DNA of 64,000 nucleotides from Candidatus Effluviviaceae Genus I sp. (GTDB taxonomy: Bacteria; Joyebacterota; Joyebacteria; Joyebacterales; Joyebacteraceae): the NCBI GenBank assembly GCA_016867725.1, contig VGIX01000002.1, forward strand, positions 105,724-169,723, read 5' to 3'. This document shows, piece after piece, positions 44,247-52,103 of this stretch (position 1 is its first letter; the number at the start of each line of letters is the position of its first letter). Both the position numbers and the translations under genes were made by a program. The notes under the pieces are model-generated. The model had not been told where the DNA came from and did no database searches. It saw only the letters and a program-made list of their open reading frames with translations.

Positions 44247-45230
44247 GTGCTCATCGACCTGCGACGCGCCGTCGAGCCCGACGAGTGGGGACGTCTCGTT
44301 CGCGAGGACTCGCGCGCGACGTTCTTCCACACGCTGCCGTGGATGTCGCTGCTGGCCGGCTCGCAGCCGGGGATGCGGCCGCTCTTCCTGATGGGAAGCC
44401 TCGACGGCGAGCTGGTCTGCGCCATGCCTCTCGTCAGGATCCGTCGGATGGGCGTGTCGGTGCTCGCCTCGATGCCGTACGGCACGTTCGGCGGGCCGCT
44501 GCTCGGCCGCTCGGCGCCGGCCGGCTCCGCCCGCGCGCTCGTCGCCGCGTTCGCGCGGCTGGCTGCGGCCCCGCTCATCGGCGCGGCCCACCTCACCGAC
44601 TTCGCCGGCAGGATCCAGGAGGCGCCCCGCGGGCTTCGCGCGACGCGCGAGGCCGCCCAGATCGTCCGCCTCTCGTCGCGGACCGCGGAGGAGATCAGCG
44701 CGGGCTTCAAGCCGTCGGCGCGCAACAAGATCCGGAAGGCCGAGGCCGCCGGCGTCACGGTCCGCCGCGCGGCGTCCGAGAGCGACTTCCTGGAGTACGG
44801 CGACATGCTGGCCGAGTGCTGTCGGCGCTGGCGCGCCCGCTGCGGCTTCGGCCCTCCGTTCTTCCGGGCGATGGCGCGCCTCGACCCGGAGGCCGTGCAG
44901 ATGTGGCTCGCCGAGCACGAGGGGAGGATCATCGCGGGGGATCTCAACTTCGCGATGCACGACATGGTGGTCAACTGGGGCAACGTCTCCCGCGACAGCG
45001 CCCGGGCGCTTGCGCCCAACAATCTCCTCCACGCGGCGGCCATCGAGGACGCAAGGCGGCGGGGCATGGCGATCATGAACCTCGGCGCCAGCGCCGGCAT
45101 CGAGGGAGTGGACGCCTTCAAGGCGTCGTTCGGAGCGGAGCCCGCGCCGTTCATGCAGTTCACCGCGGAGAAGCCGTGGCACCGCGCGCTCCGGCGCGCG
45201 GCGGGGCGGACGCGAAGGGAGGACGCGTGA
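44247..45230 (+). CDS. FemAB/GNAT-type acyltransferase (BioF2-like)
   Basis: A 327-residue protein with two GNAT-like halves typical of FemAB-related proteins: F-F-H-T-L-P-W near the N-terminus, M-P-Y-G-T-F-G-G-P-L, and F-K-P-S-A-R-N-K-I-R-K-A in the helical arm, then the C-terminal G-D-L-N-F and N-N-L-L-H-A-A-A-I-E. Such enzymes add amino acids or acyl groups to glycans and peptidoglycan precursors. The context with an amino-sugar pathway suggests N-acylation of the sugar. Confidence 0.75.
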   Translation: MLIDLRRAVEPDEWGRLVREDSRATFFHTLPWMSLLAGSQPGMRPLFLMGSLDGELVCAMPLVRIRRMGVSVLASMPYGTFGGPLLGRSAPAGSARALVAAFARLAAAPLIGAAHLTDFAGRIQEAPRGLRATREAAQIVRLSSRTAEEISAGFKPSARNKIRKAEAAGVTVRRAASESDFLEYGDMLAECCRRWRARCGFGPPFFRAMARLDPEAVQMWLAEHEGRIIAGDLNFAMHDMVVNWGNVSRDSARALAPNNLLHAAAIEDARRRGMAIMNLGASAGIEGVDAFKASFGAEPAPFMQFTAEKPWHRALRRAAGRTRREDA

Positions 45231-46531
45231 CGAGGACCGCGAAGCTCGCGCTCACCGCGGCCATCGTCGTGCACGCGCTGTTCGTCGCGTCGCTCGTCGG
45301 GCCGACGCACTTCCTGAACCCGCTCTTCCCCGAGGGCATGCACAACATCGGGGAGGGGCAGGGAAGCGACTTCTTCGCGTTCTACCAGGCGGGGCGGTAC
45401 GTCCTCGAGGGGCGCGACATCTACCAGCGCCCGATGGACGACCCGGACCGCGTGGTGCCCTACGCCTACTTCTACCGCTACTTCCCGTTCGTCGCGTACA
45501 CGCTCGGCGTCGCGCTCAACGCGCTGCCTCCGTGGCCCGCGTACTGGCTGTGGATCGCCGTCGTGGAGGCCTGTCTCATCGCGTGCATCGCGGCGACGAG
45601 GCGCCTGGCGCGCGACCCCACGCTCTTCGCCTACCTCGCGTGCATGTGGCTTGTGTACACGCCGTTCTACATGGAGCAGTACATGGGCCAGCTCACGTTC
45701 GTCATGGCGGCTCTCGTCTTCGCCATGGCGCTCGCCCACGACAGGGGACGCGACAGGGCGTTCGACCGGCTCTGGACCGCGACCGTGCTGCTCAAACACC
45801 TCACGCTGCTCTTCGTGCCCGTGTTCGTGGCGCTCAGACGATGGAGGACGATCGCGGTCACGCTCGGGCTTCTCGTCGCCGCGACGGTCCCGTACTACGT
45901 CGTCCGCGCGTCGAGCGTCGGGACGTTCGCGCACGACAACTTCGACCTGTCACTCTATCCGTATCCCGGCAACTTCGGCGCGCTCGCGCTCCTCATGGTC
46001 CTCAAGGCGCGGGTCTTCCCGCAGGCGTCGGAGGCGCTCGCCTACGTCGGCCCGATCAAGGTCACGCTCACGCGCGCGCTCGTCCTCGCGACCATGGCGG
46101 CGCCGGCGCTCGTGAGCCTGTGGGTGACGTTCCGCAGAAAGCCCCTCGACGTGCTCGAGGCGCTCGGCCTGTGGACGATGGCGTACTTCTTCGCGTTCCG
46201 CGAGGTGTGGGAGTACCACTACGTCCTCCTCCTGCCGTTCTTCGTGCTCTACTACGCGCGGACGCGCTCGAGGACGCTCTGGTTCATCTACGCGCTCGCG
46301 GCGATGCCCACGGCCTTCGTGCTGTACGACGTGGCGGGAGAGAACCCCGAGGCGTCGTGGAGCGCGTTCGAGCACATCCTCAACCACGCGTTCAAGGTCG
46401 TCCCGCTCGTCTGGTTCTTCGTGTGGACGGCGCTCGGGAGGTCGCGGGCGGGCGCTGGAGGAGCCGGCCGGCCCGCGCCGGACGGCGTCCCAGGCGCCGG
46501 GCGCCTCGCGCGGGAGGCGGCGCACCCGTGA
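45227..46531 (+). CDS. GT87-like (DUF2029) polytopic glycosyltransferase
   Basis: A 434-residue membrane protein with about nine to ten TM segments. Early in the first periplasmic loop it has S-D-F-F-A-F-Y-Q-A-G-R, with an acidic residue as in GT-C/GT87 enzymes that use polyprenyl-phosphate sugars. Y-M-G-Q-L-T-F and L-L-K-H-L-T-L are family-like. GTG start after AAGGGAGG, overlapping both neighbours by four bases. It probably acts on the periplasmic face of the inner membrane. Confidence 0.78.
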   Translation: MTRTAKLALTAAIVVHALFVASLVGPTHFLNPLFPEGMHNIGEGQGSDFFAFYQAGRYVLEGRDIYQRPMDDPDRVVPYAYFYRYFPFVAYTLGVALNALPPWPAYWLWIAVVEACLIACIAATRRLARDPTLFAYLACMWLVYTPFYMEQYMGQLTFVMAALVFAMALAHDRGRDRAFDRLWTATVLLKHLTLLFVPVFVALRRWRTIAVTLGLLVAATVPYYVVRASSVGTFAHDNFDLSLYPYPGNFGALALLMVLKARVFPQASEALAYVGPIKVTLTRALVLATMAAPALVSLWVTFRRKPLDVLEALGLWTMAYFFAFREVWEYHYVLLLPFFVLYYARTRSRTLWFIYALAAMPTAFVLYDVAGENPEASWSAFEHILNHAFKVVPLVWFFVWTALGRSRAGAGGAGRPAPDGVPGAGRLAREAAHP

Positions 46532-47631
46532 GGATCGCGTACCTCTCCATCGGCGGTCACATCCACACGGAGCGGTGGCTTCGGCACTTCGTGGCGAGGG
46601 GCCACGAGGTGCACCTTCTGACCGTCCAGCCGGCGCCGATCGAGGACGTCACGGTCCACGACATCCGCACCGGCATTCCGCTCAAGCCGCTGCACTACCT
46701 CGTCGCGCTGGGCAAGGTGAAGCGAGTCCTCGCGGAGGTGCGGCCCGACCTTCTGCACACGCACTTCCTGACGGGATACGGCTACTGGGGCGCCTTCTCG
46801 GGGTTCCACCCGTTCATCATGACCGTGTGGGGGGACGACGTCTACCTCACGCCCCACCAGTCGTTCCTCAAGGGGCTTCTGGCGCGCTACGTGCTCCGCC
46901 GGGCCGACCTCGTGACGGGCGACTCCGAGGACATCCTCGAGCACGCCGTGGGCATGGGCGCTCGGCGCGACGCGTGCGCGGTGGTCCAGTGGGGCGTGGA
47001 CCTCGACCGCTTCCACCCCGGCGCGCCGTCGGACGTTCGCGAGAGGCTCGGCATCCCCGACGACGCGCGCGTCGTCATCAGCATCCGGAGCTTCACCCAG
47101 CCGTACTACAACATCGACACGATCGTCGGCATCGTTCCCGCCGTGCTCGCGGCGCGCCCGAACACGCACTTCGTCTTCGCGGGCAACGAGGGCGACGACG
47201 CGGCGTTCCGCGCGCTGGCGGAGAGCCTCGGCATCGACGGGCGCGCGCACTTCGTGGGGAGGATCCCGCACGACGAGCTGCCCGCCTACCTCGTCGCGTC
47301 CGACGCGTTCCTCACGGTGCCCTCGGTGGACGCCACCGCGGTCTCGCTCCTCGAGGCGATGGCGTGCGGGACGCCGGTCGTCGCGTCGTCGCTGGCCTCG
47401 GCGCTCGAGTGGGTGAGGGAAGGGGAGAGCGGGCTCGTGGTGCCGCCGAGGGACGCCGCGGCGCTCGAGAAGGCCGTGCTGCGCCTCATCGACTCGCCCG
47501 ACCTTCGCGCCGCCCTCGGCGCCAGGGCCGCCGCGATCGTCCGCGAGCGCGCCGACCACGGAACGCACATGGCGAGGATGGAAGCGCTCTGCGAGGAGAT
47601 CGTCGCGCGCCGGAGGGACCGTGGCAGGTGA
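46528..47631 (+). CDS. Family 4 glycosyltransferase
   Basis: A 367-residue GT-B enzyme with N-terminal R-I-A-Y-L-S-I-G-G-H-I-H and H-T-H-F-L-T-G-Y-G, and a donor domain with F-V-G-R-I-P-H-D-E-L-P, V-P-S-V-D-A-T-A-V-S-L-L-E-A-M-A-C-G-T-P-V-V. The E-x7-E pattern is close to intact. GTG 46528 overlaps the GT87 stop. It overlaps the last GT2 by 11 bases. Confidence 0.87.
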   Translation: MRIAYLSIGGHIHTERWLRHFVARGHEVHLLTVQPAPIEDVTVHDIRTGIPLKPLHYLVALGKVKRVLAEVRPDLLHTHFLTGYGYWGAFSGFHPFIMTVWGDDVYLTPHQSFLKGLLARYVLRRADLVTGDSEDILEHAVGMGARRDACAVVQWGVDLDRFHPGAPSDVRERLGIPDDARVVISIRSFTQPYYNIDTIVGIVPAVLAARPNTHFVFAGNEGDDAAFRALAESLGIDGRAHFVGRIPHDELPAYLVASDAFLTVPSVDATAVSLLEAMACGTPVVASSLASALEWVREGESGLVVPPRDAAALEKAVLRLIDSPDLRAALGARAAAIVRERADHGTHMARMEALCEEIVARRRDRGR

Positions 47632-48598
47632 CGCCGCAGCCGTGAGCGGCAGGCGCGTGAGCGTCGTCATCCCGACGTTCGGGAAGGCCGACCTCCTCGC
47701 CGCCACGCTCGCCGCGCTCGAGGCTCAGTCGTATCCGCCGGACCTCACCGAGGTCGCCGTCGTGGACGACTGCTCGCCGGACCGGACGGGGGAGATGCTC
47801 GCGTCGCTCGCGCCCCGGTTCGCCCTCAGGCGCCTCAGGCACGACGCCAACCGAGGAAGGGCCGCGGCGCGGAACACGGGCGTCCGCGAGGCGACGGGCG
47901 ACCTCGTGGTCTTCCTGGACGACGACATGAGGGCCGATCCGCGCCTGATCGAGGAGCACGTTCGCTTTCACGCGGCGCACGCGCGCTCGGCCGTCATCGG
48001 CAACGCGCTCACCGCGCCCGAGCTCGGACGGTCCCTGGCGCTTTCGTACCTCGACAGCCGCGGCGTTCACAAGCTCGCGCCCGGCGCGCGCGCGCCCGCG
48101 AGGTACTTCCTCACGAACAACTCGTCCGTCCCGCGGAAGGCGCTGCTCGACGCGGGGCTCTTCGACGAGACCTTCCTGAGCTACGGGTTCGAGGACATGG
48201 ACATCGCGTACCGGCTCGAGCGCGACGCGGGCCTGTCGTTCTGGTACTGCGCCGAGGCGGCGGCGTACCACATCCATCACCACACGCTCGACCAGCTCCT
48301 CGCCAAGCGCCTCGAGAGCGCGCGCTCGACGCTCCCGCAGCTTCTCCGCAGGCACCCCGACCGCGTGAGGGACCTCTCGCTCGAGCTTCTCCTCCCGCCC
48401 GCGGCCGGCGACCCGCCCTCGCTCAGGGCTCGCAAACGGATCCTCGCCGCGCTCATGGCGCCGCCCTGCGAGGCGCTGGCGCGGGCGCTCGCGATGCGCC
48501 TGCCGCCGTCCGGGCCCGCCTACGTGCTTCTGGACTACCTCGTCGCCTGCCGGTACCGCCGCGGCCTGGCCGAGACCCCGCCTGACGCCACCCGGTAG
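47621..48598 (+). CDS. Family 2 glycosyltransferase, last gene of the glycan cluster
   Basis: A 325-residue GT2: V-S-V-V-I-P-T-F-G-K-A, V-D-D-C-S-P-D-R-T, R-G-R-A-A-A-R-N-T-G, D-D-D-M (DxD) and G-F-E-D-M-D-I-A-Y-R-L-E. A helical C-terminal extension of about 80 residues follows. GTG start with GAGGGA upstream. The gene closes a 28-kb run of co-directional, largely overlapping genes. The region after it turns AT-richer and carries regulatory sites. Confidence 0.85.
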   Translation: MAGDAAAVSGRRVSVVIPTFGKADLLAATLAALEAQSYPPDLTEVAVVDDCSPDRTGEMLASLAPRFALRRLRHDANRGRAAARNTGVREATGDLVVFLDDDMRADPRLIEEHVRFHAAHARSAVIGNALTAPELGRSLALSYLDSRGVHKLAPGARAPARYFLTNNSSVPRKALLDAGLFDETFLSYGFEDMDIAYRLERDAGLSFWYCAEAAAYHIHHHTLDQLLAKRLESARSTLPQLLRRHPDRVRDLSLELLLPPAAGDPPSLRARKRILAALMAPPCEALARALAMRLPPSGPAYVLLDYLVACRYRRGLAETPPDATR

Positions 48599-48633
48599 CG
48601 CCCCCGGGCCCCACCGATTGTTGCACCGCTCCG

Positions 48634-48649
48634 TGGCACGCTTCCTGCA
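48634..48649 (+). promoter_or_regulatory. Near-consensus sigma-54 promoter upstream of the BMC operon
   Basis: TGGCACG, four bases, CTGCA. Only one specified base differs from TGGCACR-N4-TTGCW, and the GG and GC dinucleotides keep the required spacing. It lies about 240 bases before pduL, so its transcript would cross the repeat elements and the sigma-70 promoter. Confidence 0.45.
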
Positions 48650-48655
48650 AAGGAG

Positions 48656-48784
48656 CAGGGAACACGACAACCGAATAGATGCGTTCCCTGCCGTGCTCGT
48701 GAGCAGTCGCCAGGTCGTGGGCTGATCCCCAAACCAGTGATTGAGTCGTCCGAACCTGTTGCACGGCACACGCGGGGAACGCAT
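48656..48784. repeat. Inverted GGGAAC elements, candidate operator
   Basis: CAGGGAAC (48656-48663) faces GTTCCCTG (48683-48690) with 19 bases between, an 8-bp perfect inverted repeat. The second element, read as ATGCGTTCCC (48679-48688), is also a perfect 10-base inverse of GGGAACGCAT (48775-48784), which ends 31 bases before the -35 box. Three related sites around one promoter suggest regulator binding, perhaps with looping. Confidence 0.5.
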
Positions 48785-48815
48785 TCTTCTTTCTCTGCCG
48801 CCACACGCCTCGCCG

Positions 48816-48844
48816 TTGACAGCTTCCTGACCCTCTGCTAGACT
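48816..48844 (+). promoter_or_regulatory. Sigma-70-type promoter of the BMC operon
   Basis: A perfect -35 TTGACA and -10 TAGACT are separated by 17 bases. The expected start point near 48851 leaves a 40-base leader with GGGGAGG before the pduL GTG. It is the best sigma-70 match in the window. Confidence 0.8.
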
Positions 48845-48890
48845 GCGGCCTCCGCGCGCCCGGGACCTTGGGCGTCGGGGAGGTGCGCGC

Positions 48891-49550
48891 GTGGACCAGG
48901 TCGAGAGACTCGCCCAGGAGGTGCTCAGGCGCCTCCGCGCCGCCGAAGCCGCCACCGCGGCCGGGGTCGGCGCGGCGGACCGGGGCATCCCTGTGGTCGT
49001 GTCCGCCCGACACGTCCACCTGTCGCGCGGCGTCGCCGACCGGCTCTTCGGCGAGGGACACGATCTCAGGAAGCTCCGAGATCTCGGACAGCCCGGCGAG
49101 TACGCCTGTCAGGAGAGCGTCACCCTCATCGGCCCTTCGACCAGGGCGATCGAGGGAGTCCGGATCCTGGGCCCCCTGAGGCAGTACACGCAGGCCGAGA
49201 TCTCGCGCACCGACGGCGTCCGCCTCGGGATCGACCCGCCGGTCCGCACGTCCGGCGACCTCGCCGGGGCGGCGCCCATCACGATGGTGGGGCCGCGCGG
49301 GACCGTGGCGCTCCGCGAAGGGGCCATCCGCGCGACGCGGCACATCCACATGACCGAGGGGGACGCCCGGGCGCACGGCGTGCGTGACGGGCAGCGCGTC
49401 CGCGTGCGGTTCTCCGGACCGAAGGCGCTCGTGTTCGAGGACGTGCTCGTGCGCGTCGCCGGGAGCGCCGCGCTCGAGCTCCATCTTGACACGGACGACG
49501 CCAACGCCGCGGACGTGAGGCTTCCCATGACCGTCGACATCCTGCGATGA
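48891..49550 (+). CDS. pduL: BMC phosphotransacylase PduL with N-terminal encapsulation peptide
   Basis: A 219-residue PduL-type phosphate acyltransferase that converts acyl-CoA plus phosphate to acyl-phosphate, recycling CoA inside the compartment. Two PduL half-domains carry the metal-binding histidines: R-H-V-H-L-S (40-45) and R-H-I-H-M-T (150-155). L-D-T-D-D-A-N-A lies near 199-206. Residues about 2-18 ([12 protein letters not shown]) form an amphipathic helix before an Ala/Gly linker, a typical encapsulation peptide. GTG start with GGGGAGG eight bases upstream. First gene of the BMC operon. Confidence 0.93.
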   Translation: MDQVERLAQEVLRRLRAAEAATAAGVGAADRGIPVVVSARHVHLSRGVADRLFGEGHDLRKLRDLGQPGEYACQESVTLIGPSTRAIEGVRILGPLRQYTQAEISRTDGVRLGIDPPVRTSGDLAGAAPITMVGPRGTVALREGAIRATRHIHMTEGDARAHGVRDGQRVRVRFSGPKALVFEDVLVRVAGSAALELHLDTDDANAADVRLPMTVDILR

Positions 49551-49581
49551 CGCGGTGCCGTCGGTCGGCAAGGAGGGTCGT

Positions 49582-49854
49582 TTGCCAGGTTCAGCGCTCG
49601 GGATGGTCGAGACCAGGGGCGTCGTCGGCCTCGTAGAGGCCGCCGACGCCATGACGAAGACGGCGAACGTGACCCTGACGAAGTACGAGAGGATCGGGGG
49701 GGGATACGTCACGGCGGTCGTGCGCGGCGACGTCGGGGCGGTCAAGGCGGCCGTCGAGGCGGGCGCGGCCGCGGCGGCGCGCGTCGGCGAGCTCGTGTCG
49801 TCGCACGTGATCCCCGCGCCGCACGCGTCGCTCGAGGACGCTCTGCTGTCGTGA
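49582..49854 (+). CDS. BMC-H shell hexamer protein 1
   Basis: A 90-residue single BMC-domain (PduA/CcmK-like) protein that forms hexameric tiles of the shell. [17 protein letters not shown] and [10 protein letters not shown] are diagnostic. The pore loop reads R37-I-G-G-G where PduA has K-I-G-S-G, so the pore-lining Ser is Gly. TTG 49582 is chosen: AAGGAGG lies five bases upstream and the resulting N-terminus has normal length. The spacer after it contains a GCCGGC-GCGTCG-GCCGGC hairpin. Confidence 0.93.
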   Translation: MPGSALGMVETRGVVGLVEAADAMTKTANVTLTKYERIGGGYVTAVVRGDVGAVKAAVEAGAAAAARVGELVSSHVIPAPHASLEDALLS

Positions 49855-49923
49855 CGCCGGCGCGTCGGCCGGCTTGAGATGCAACGTCTGCGCGGGCGAC
49901 CGAGAGGCCCGCAGGAGGAACCG

Positions 49924-50220
49924 ATGGGCGAGGCCCTGGGGATGATCGAGACGAGGGGCTTCATCGGCATGGTCGAAGCCTCTGACGCGATGGTCAAGGC
50001 CGCGAAGGTGACCCTCGTCGGCTACGAGAAGGTCGGTGGCGGGTACGTCACCGCCATCGTGCGCGGCGACGTCGCGGCGGTCAGGGCCGCGGTGGACGCC
50101 GGCACGGCGGCCGCGAGCAAGGTGGGCGAGCTCATCTCGACGCACGTGATCCCGAGGCCTCACGCGAACCTCGAGGACGTCCTGCCCATCGGGAAGACCG
50201 TCGCGGCGAAGTCGAAGTAG
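49924..50220 (+). CDS. BMC-H shell hexamer protein 2
   Basis: A 98-residue BMC-H paralogue with [17 protein letters not shown] and the pore loop K36-V-G-G-G. It is closely related to BMC-H 1 but has a longer basic C-terminus, [13 protein letters not shown] 49924 has AGGAGG upstream. Two BMC-H genes next to each other would give mixed or specialised facets with pores lacking the usual Ser side chain. Confidence 0.94.
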   Translation: MGEALGMIETRGFIGMVEASDAMVKAAKVTLVGYEKVGGGYVTAIVRGDVAAVRAAVDAGTAAASKVGELISTHVIPRPHANLEDVLPIGKTVAAKSK

Positions 50221-50231
50221 CGGTCCGCGCG

Positions 50232-50261
50232 CCGCCCGAGGGCGGGCCGGGCGCGCCCGGC
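50232..50261 (+). repeat. Tandem GC hairpins between BMC-H 2 and BMC-P 1
   Basis: CCGCC-CGAG-GGCGG is followed at once by the perfect 16-base palindrome GCCGGGCGCGCCCGGC (50246-50261). With no T-run this is more likely to affect mRNA processing or stability between shell genes than to terminate transcription. Similar GC hairpins occupy the other spacers near the shell genes. Confidence 0.4.
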
Positions 50262-50294
50262 GCCCGCGGGAACGCCGGCTGTTCGGGAGCCATC

Positions 50295-50585
50295 ATGAAC
50301 ATCGGCAGGGTGGCGGGGACCGTCGTGTCCACGCGCAAGGACGAGAAGCTCACCGGGGCGAAGCTGCAGGTCGTCCGGCAGATCGATCTCGACGGCAAGG
50401 AGACCGGCGCCTTCGTGGTCGCCGTGGACGCCGTGGGCGCCGGCGCGGGCGAGGTGGTCCTCTACGCGAGCGGCAGCTCCGCGCGACTGACGGCCGTCAC
50501 CAGGGACCGTCCCGCCGACGCGGTCATCATGGCCATCGTGGACTGCATCGAGGTCGGCGGCAGGGTCGTCTACGAGAAGCCCTAG
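50295..50585 (+). CDS. BMC-P (EutN/CcmL) pentamer vertex protein 1
   Basis: A 96-residue pentameric shell protein that caps the 12 vertices. [15 protein letters not shown] and the central [23 protein letters not shown] motif are classic, with D-A-V-I-M-A-I-V-D at the end. ATG with GGGAG upstream. It is the first of three BMC-P genes in this operon. Simple BMC loci often have one. Confidence 0.94.
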   Translation: MNIGRVAGTVVSTRKDEKLTGAKLQVVRQIDLDGKETGAFVVAVDAVGAGAGEVVLYASGSSARLTAVTRDRPADAVIMAIVDCIEVGGRVVYEKP

Positions 50586-50645
50586 AGGCGCCCTCGGCGG
50601 ACCGGCGCCGGCCGGACCTCTTCGGCGCCCGGGGGGCATCAGGCC

Positions 50646-52067
50646 GTGGCCACACGGGATCCTTCGGTGAAGAGCATCGTCGCCTCGGCCCTCGGCGACG
50701 GCCGTGTCGGTCGGACCACCGATGCGCCGCCGCCCTTCGATGGCCGCGGCGTGCTGATGGACACCGCCTCCGCCGTCGCGGCGGCCGCGACCGGCTTCAG
50801 GGAGTTCTCGGAGGTCGGCCTCGAGAAGCGCAGGGCGATCATCGAGGCGATGCGCCGCGCCGCCCTCGAGCGGGTCGCGGCGATCTCGCGCATGGCGGTC
50901 GAGGAGACGGGCCTGGGCCGCGTCGACGACAAGGTCCGCAAGAACGCGCTCGCCGCCACGAGAACGCCCGGCGTGGAGGACCTTGAGCCGGTCGCCTTCT
51001 CGGGCGACCACGGGCTCACGCTCGTGGAGCGGGCGCCCTACGGGGTCATCGGCGCCATCACGCCCTCCACGAACCCCACCGAGACGGTCATCAGCAACGG
51101 GATCTCCATGGTCGCGGGTGGGAACGCGGTGGTGTTCAGTCCGCACCCCGCGGCGCGCGTCGTGACGCTCACCGTCATCGACCTCCTGAACCGCGCCATC
51201 GCGGAGGCGGGCGGGCCCCGGGCGCTCCTGTTCTCCGTCTCGGCGCCCTCGGTCGCCGCGGCCCAGGAGCTCATGGCCCACCCGGGGGTCCGCCTGCTGG
51301 TCGTCACGGGTGGTCCCGCGGTCGTGCGCGCGGCGATGCACTCCGGCAAGAAGGTCATCGCCGCCGGCCCGGGCAATCCGCCCGTCGTCGTGGACGAGAC
51401 GGCCGACATCGGGAGGGCCGCGCGCGACATCGTCGCGGGCGCCGGGCTCGACAACAACATCGTGTGCATCGCGGAGAAGGAGATCATCGCCGTCCGGAGG
51501 ATCGCGGCCGACCTCAAGGCAGCGCTTGCGACCGCGGGCGCCTACGAGCTTCGTGGCCAGGCGATCGAACGGATCACGAGGCTCGTGGTCCGCACGGACG
51601 CCGGCCCCGGCAGGCCCTCGGAGATCGCGCGGGAGTTCGTGGGCAGGGACGCCGCGGTCATCCTCGGCGCCGCCGGGATCTCCTGTCCCCCGGACGCGCG
51701 CATCGCGTTCTTCGAGACCGACGCGTCGCATCCGCTCTTCTGGACCGAGCAGATGATGCCCGTCATCCCCCTCGTCGCGGTGGACACGGCCGACGAGGCG
51801 ATCGATCTCGCGCGGGAGGCCGAGGGCCGCTGCGGGCACACGGCCGTCATGCACTCGACGTGCGTCACGAACCTCTCGCGCATGGCGAAGACCATGAACG
51901 TGTCCATCTTCGTGAAGAACGGGCCGTCCTACGCCGGGCTGGGCTTCGGCGGCGAGGGGTTCACGAGCTTCACGATCGCGAGCCCGACGGGCGAGGGGAT
52001 CACGTCGGCCAGGACGTTCACCCGCGAGCGGCGGTGCACGCTCGTCGACTCCTTCCGCATCGTGTGA
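50646..52067 (+). CDS. CoA-acylating aldehyde dehydrogenase (PduP/EutE-like)
   Basis: A 473-residue NAD-dependent enzyme that oxidises an aldehyde to acyl-CoA inside the BMC. A-P-Y-G-V-I-G-A-I-T-P-S-T-N-P-T opens the cofactor domain, P-G-N-P-P-V-V-V-D-E-T-A-D follows, and the catalytic cysteine is C274 in D-N-N-I-V-C-I-A-E-K-E. G-F-G-G-E-G-F-T-S-F lies near the end. The N-terminal S-V-K-S-I-V-A-S-A-L plus Pro-rich linker may be an encapsulation peptide, which supports GTG 50646 over an internal ATG at 50757. In PVM-type BMCs the substrate is lactaldehyde. Here that is inferred. Confidence 0.93.
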   Translation: MATRDPSVKSIVASALGDGRVGRTTDAPPPFDGRGVLMDTASAVAAAATGFREFSEVGLEKRRAIIEAMRRAALERVAAISRMAVEETGLGRVDDKVRKNALAATRTPGVEDLEPVAFSGDHGLTLVERAPYGVIGAITPSTNPTETVISNGISMVAGGNAVVFSPHPAARVVTLTVIDLLNRAIAEAGGPRALLFSVSAPSVAAAQELMAHPGVRLLVVTGGPAVVRAAMHSGKKVIAAGPGNPPVVVDETADIGRAARDIVAGAGLDNNIVCIAEKEIIAVRRIAADLKAALATAGAYELRGQAIERITRLVVRTDAGPGRPSEIAREFVGRDAAVILGAAGISCPPDARIAFFETDASHPLFWTEQMMPVIPLVAVDTADEAIDLAREAEGRCGHTAVMHSTCVTNLSRMAKTMNVSIFVKNGPSYAGLGFGGEGFTSFTIASPTGEGITSARTFTRERRCTLVDSFRIV

Positions 52068-52103
52068 GCGGGCCGGCGCGCGGCGGGGACGGCAGGGTTG
52101 GGC

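Larger units (their letters stand above)
48599..48890. other. Regulatory region before the microcompartment operon
   Basis: A 292-base gap, visibly less GC-rich than the genes around it. It holds a near-consensus sigma-54 site, three GGGAAC-containing elements arranged as inverted repeats, a sigma-70-type promoter and the leader of pduL. No T-tailed terminator for the glycan cluster was found. Short open frames here have no start with an RBS and no recognisable product. Confidence 0.7.

Noticed and set aside
33603-46531. A Wzy O-antigen polymerase in the glycan cluster
   Set aside because: The polytopic proteins present match Wzx, YfhO and GT87 patterns. None shows a Wzy-type layout with a large periplasmic loop.
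48535-48804. Minus-strand ORF in the BMC promoter region
   Set aside because: Cys/Arg-rich composition, no RBS and no family resemblance. The region is better explained by promoters and repeats.
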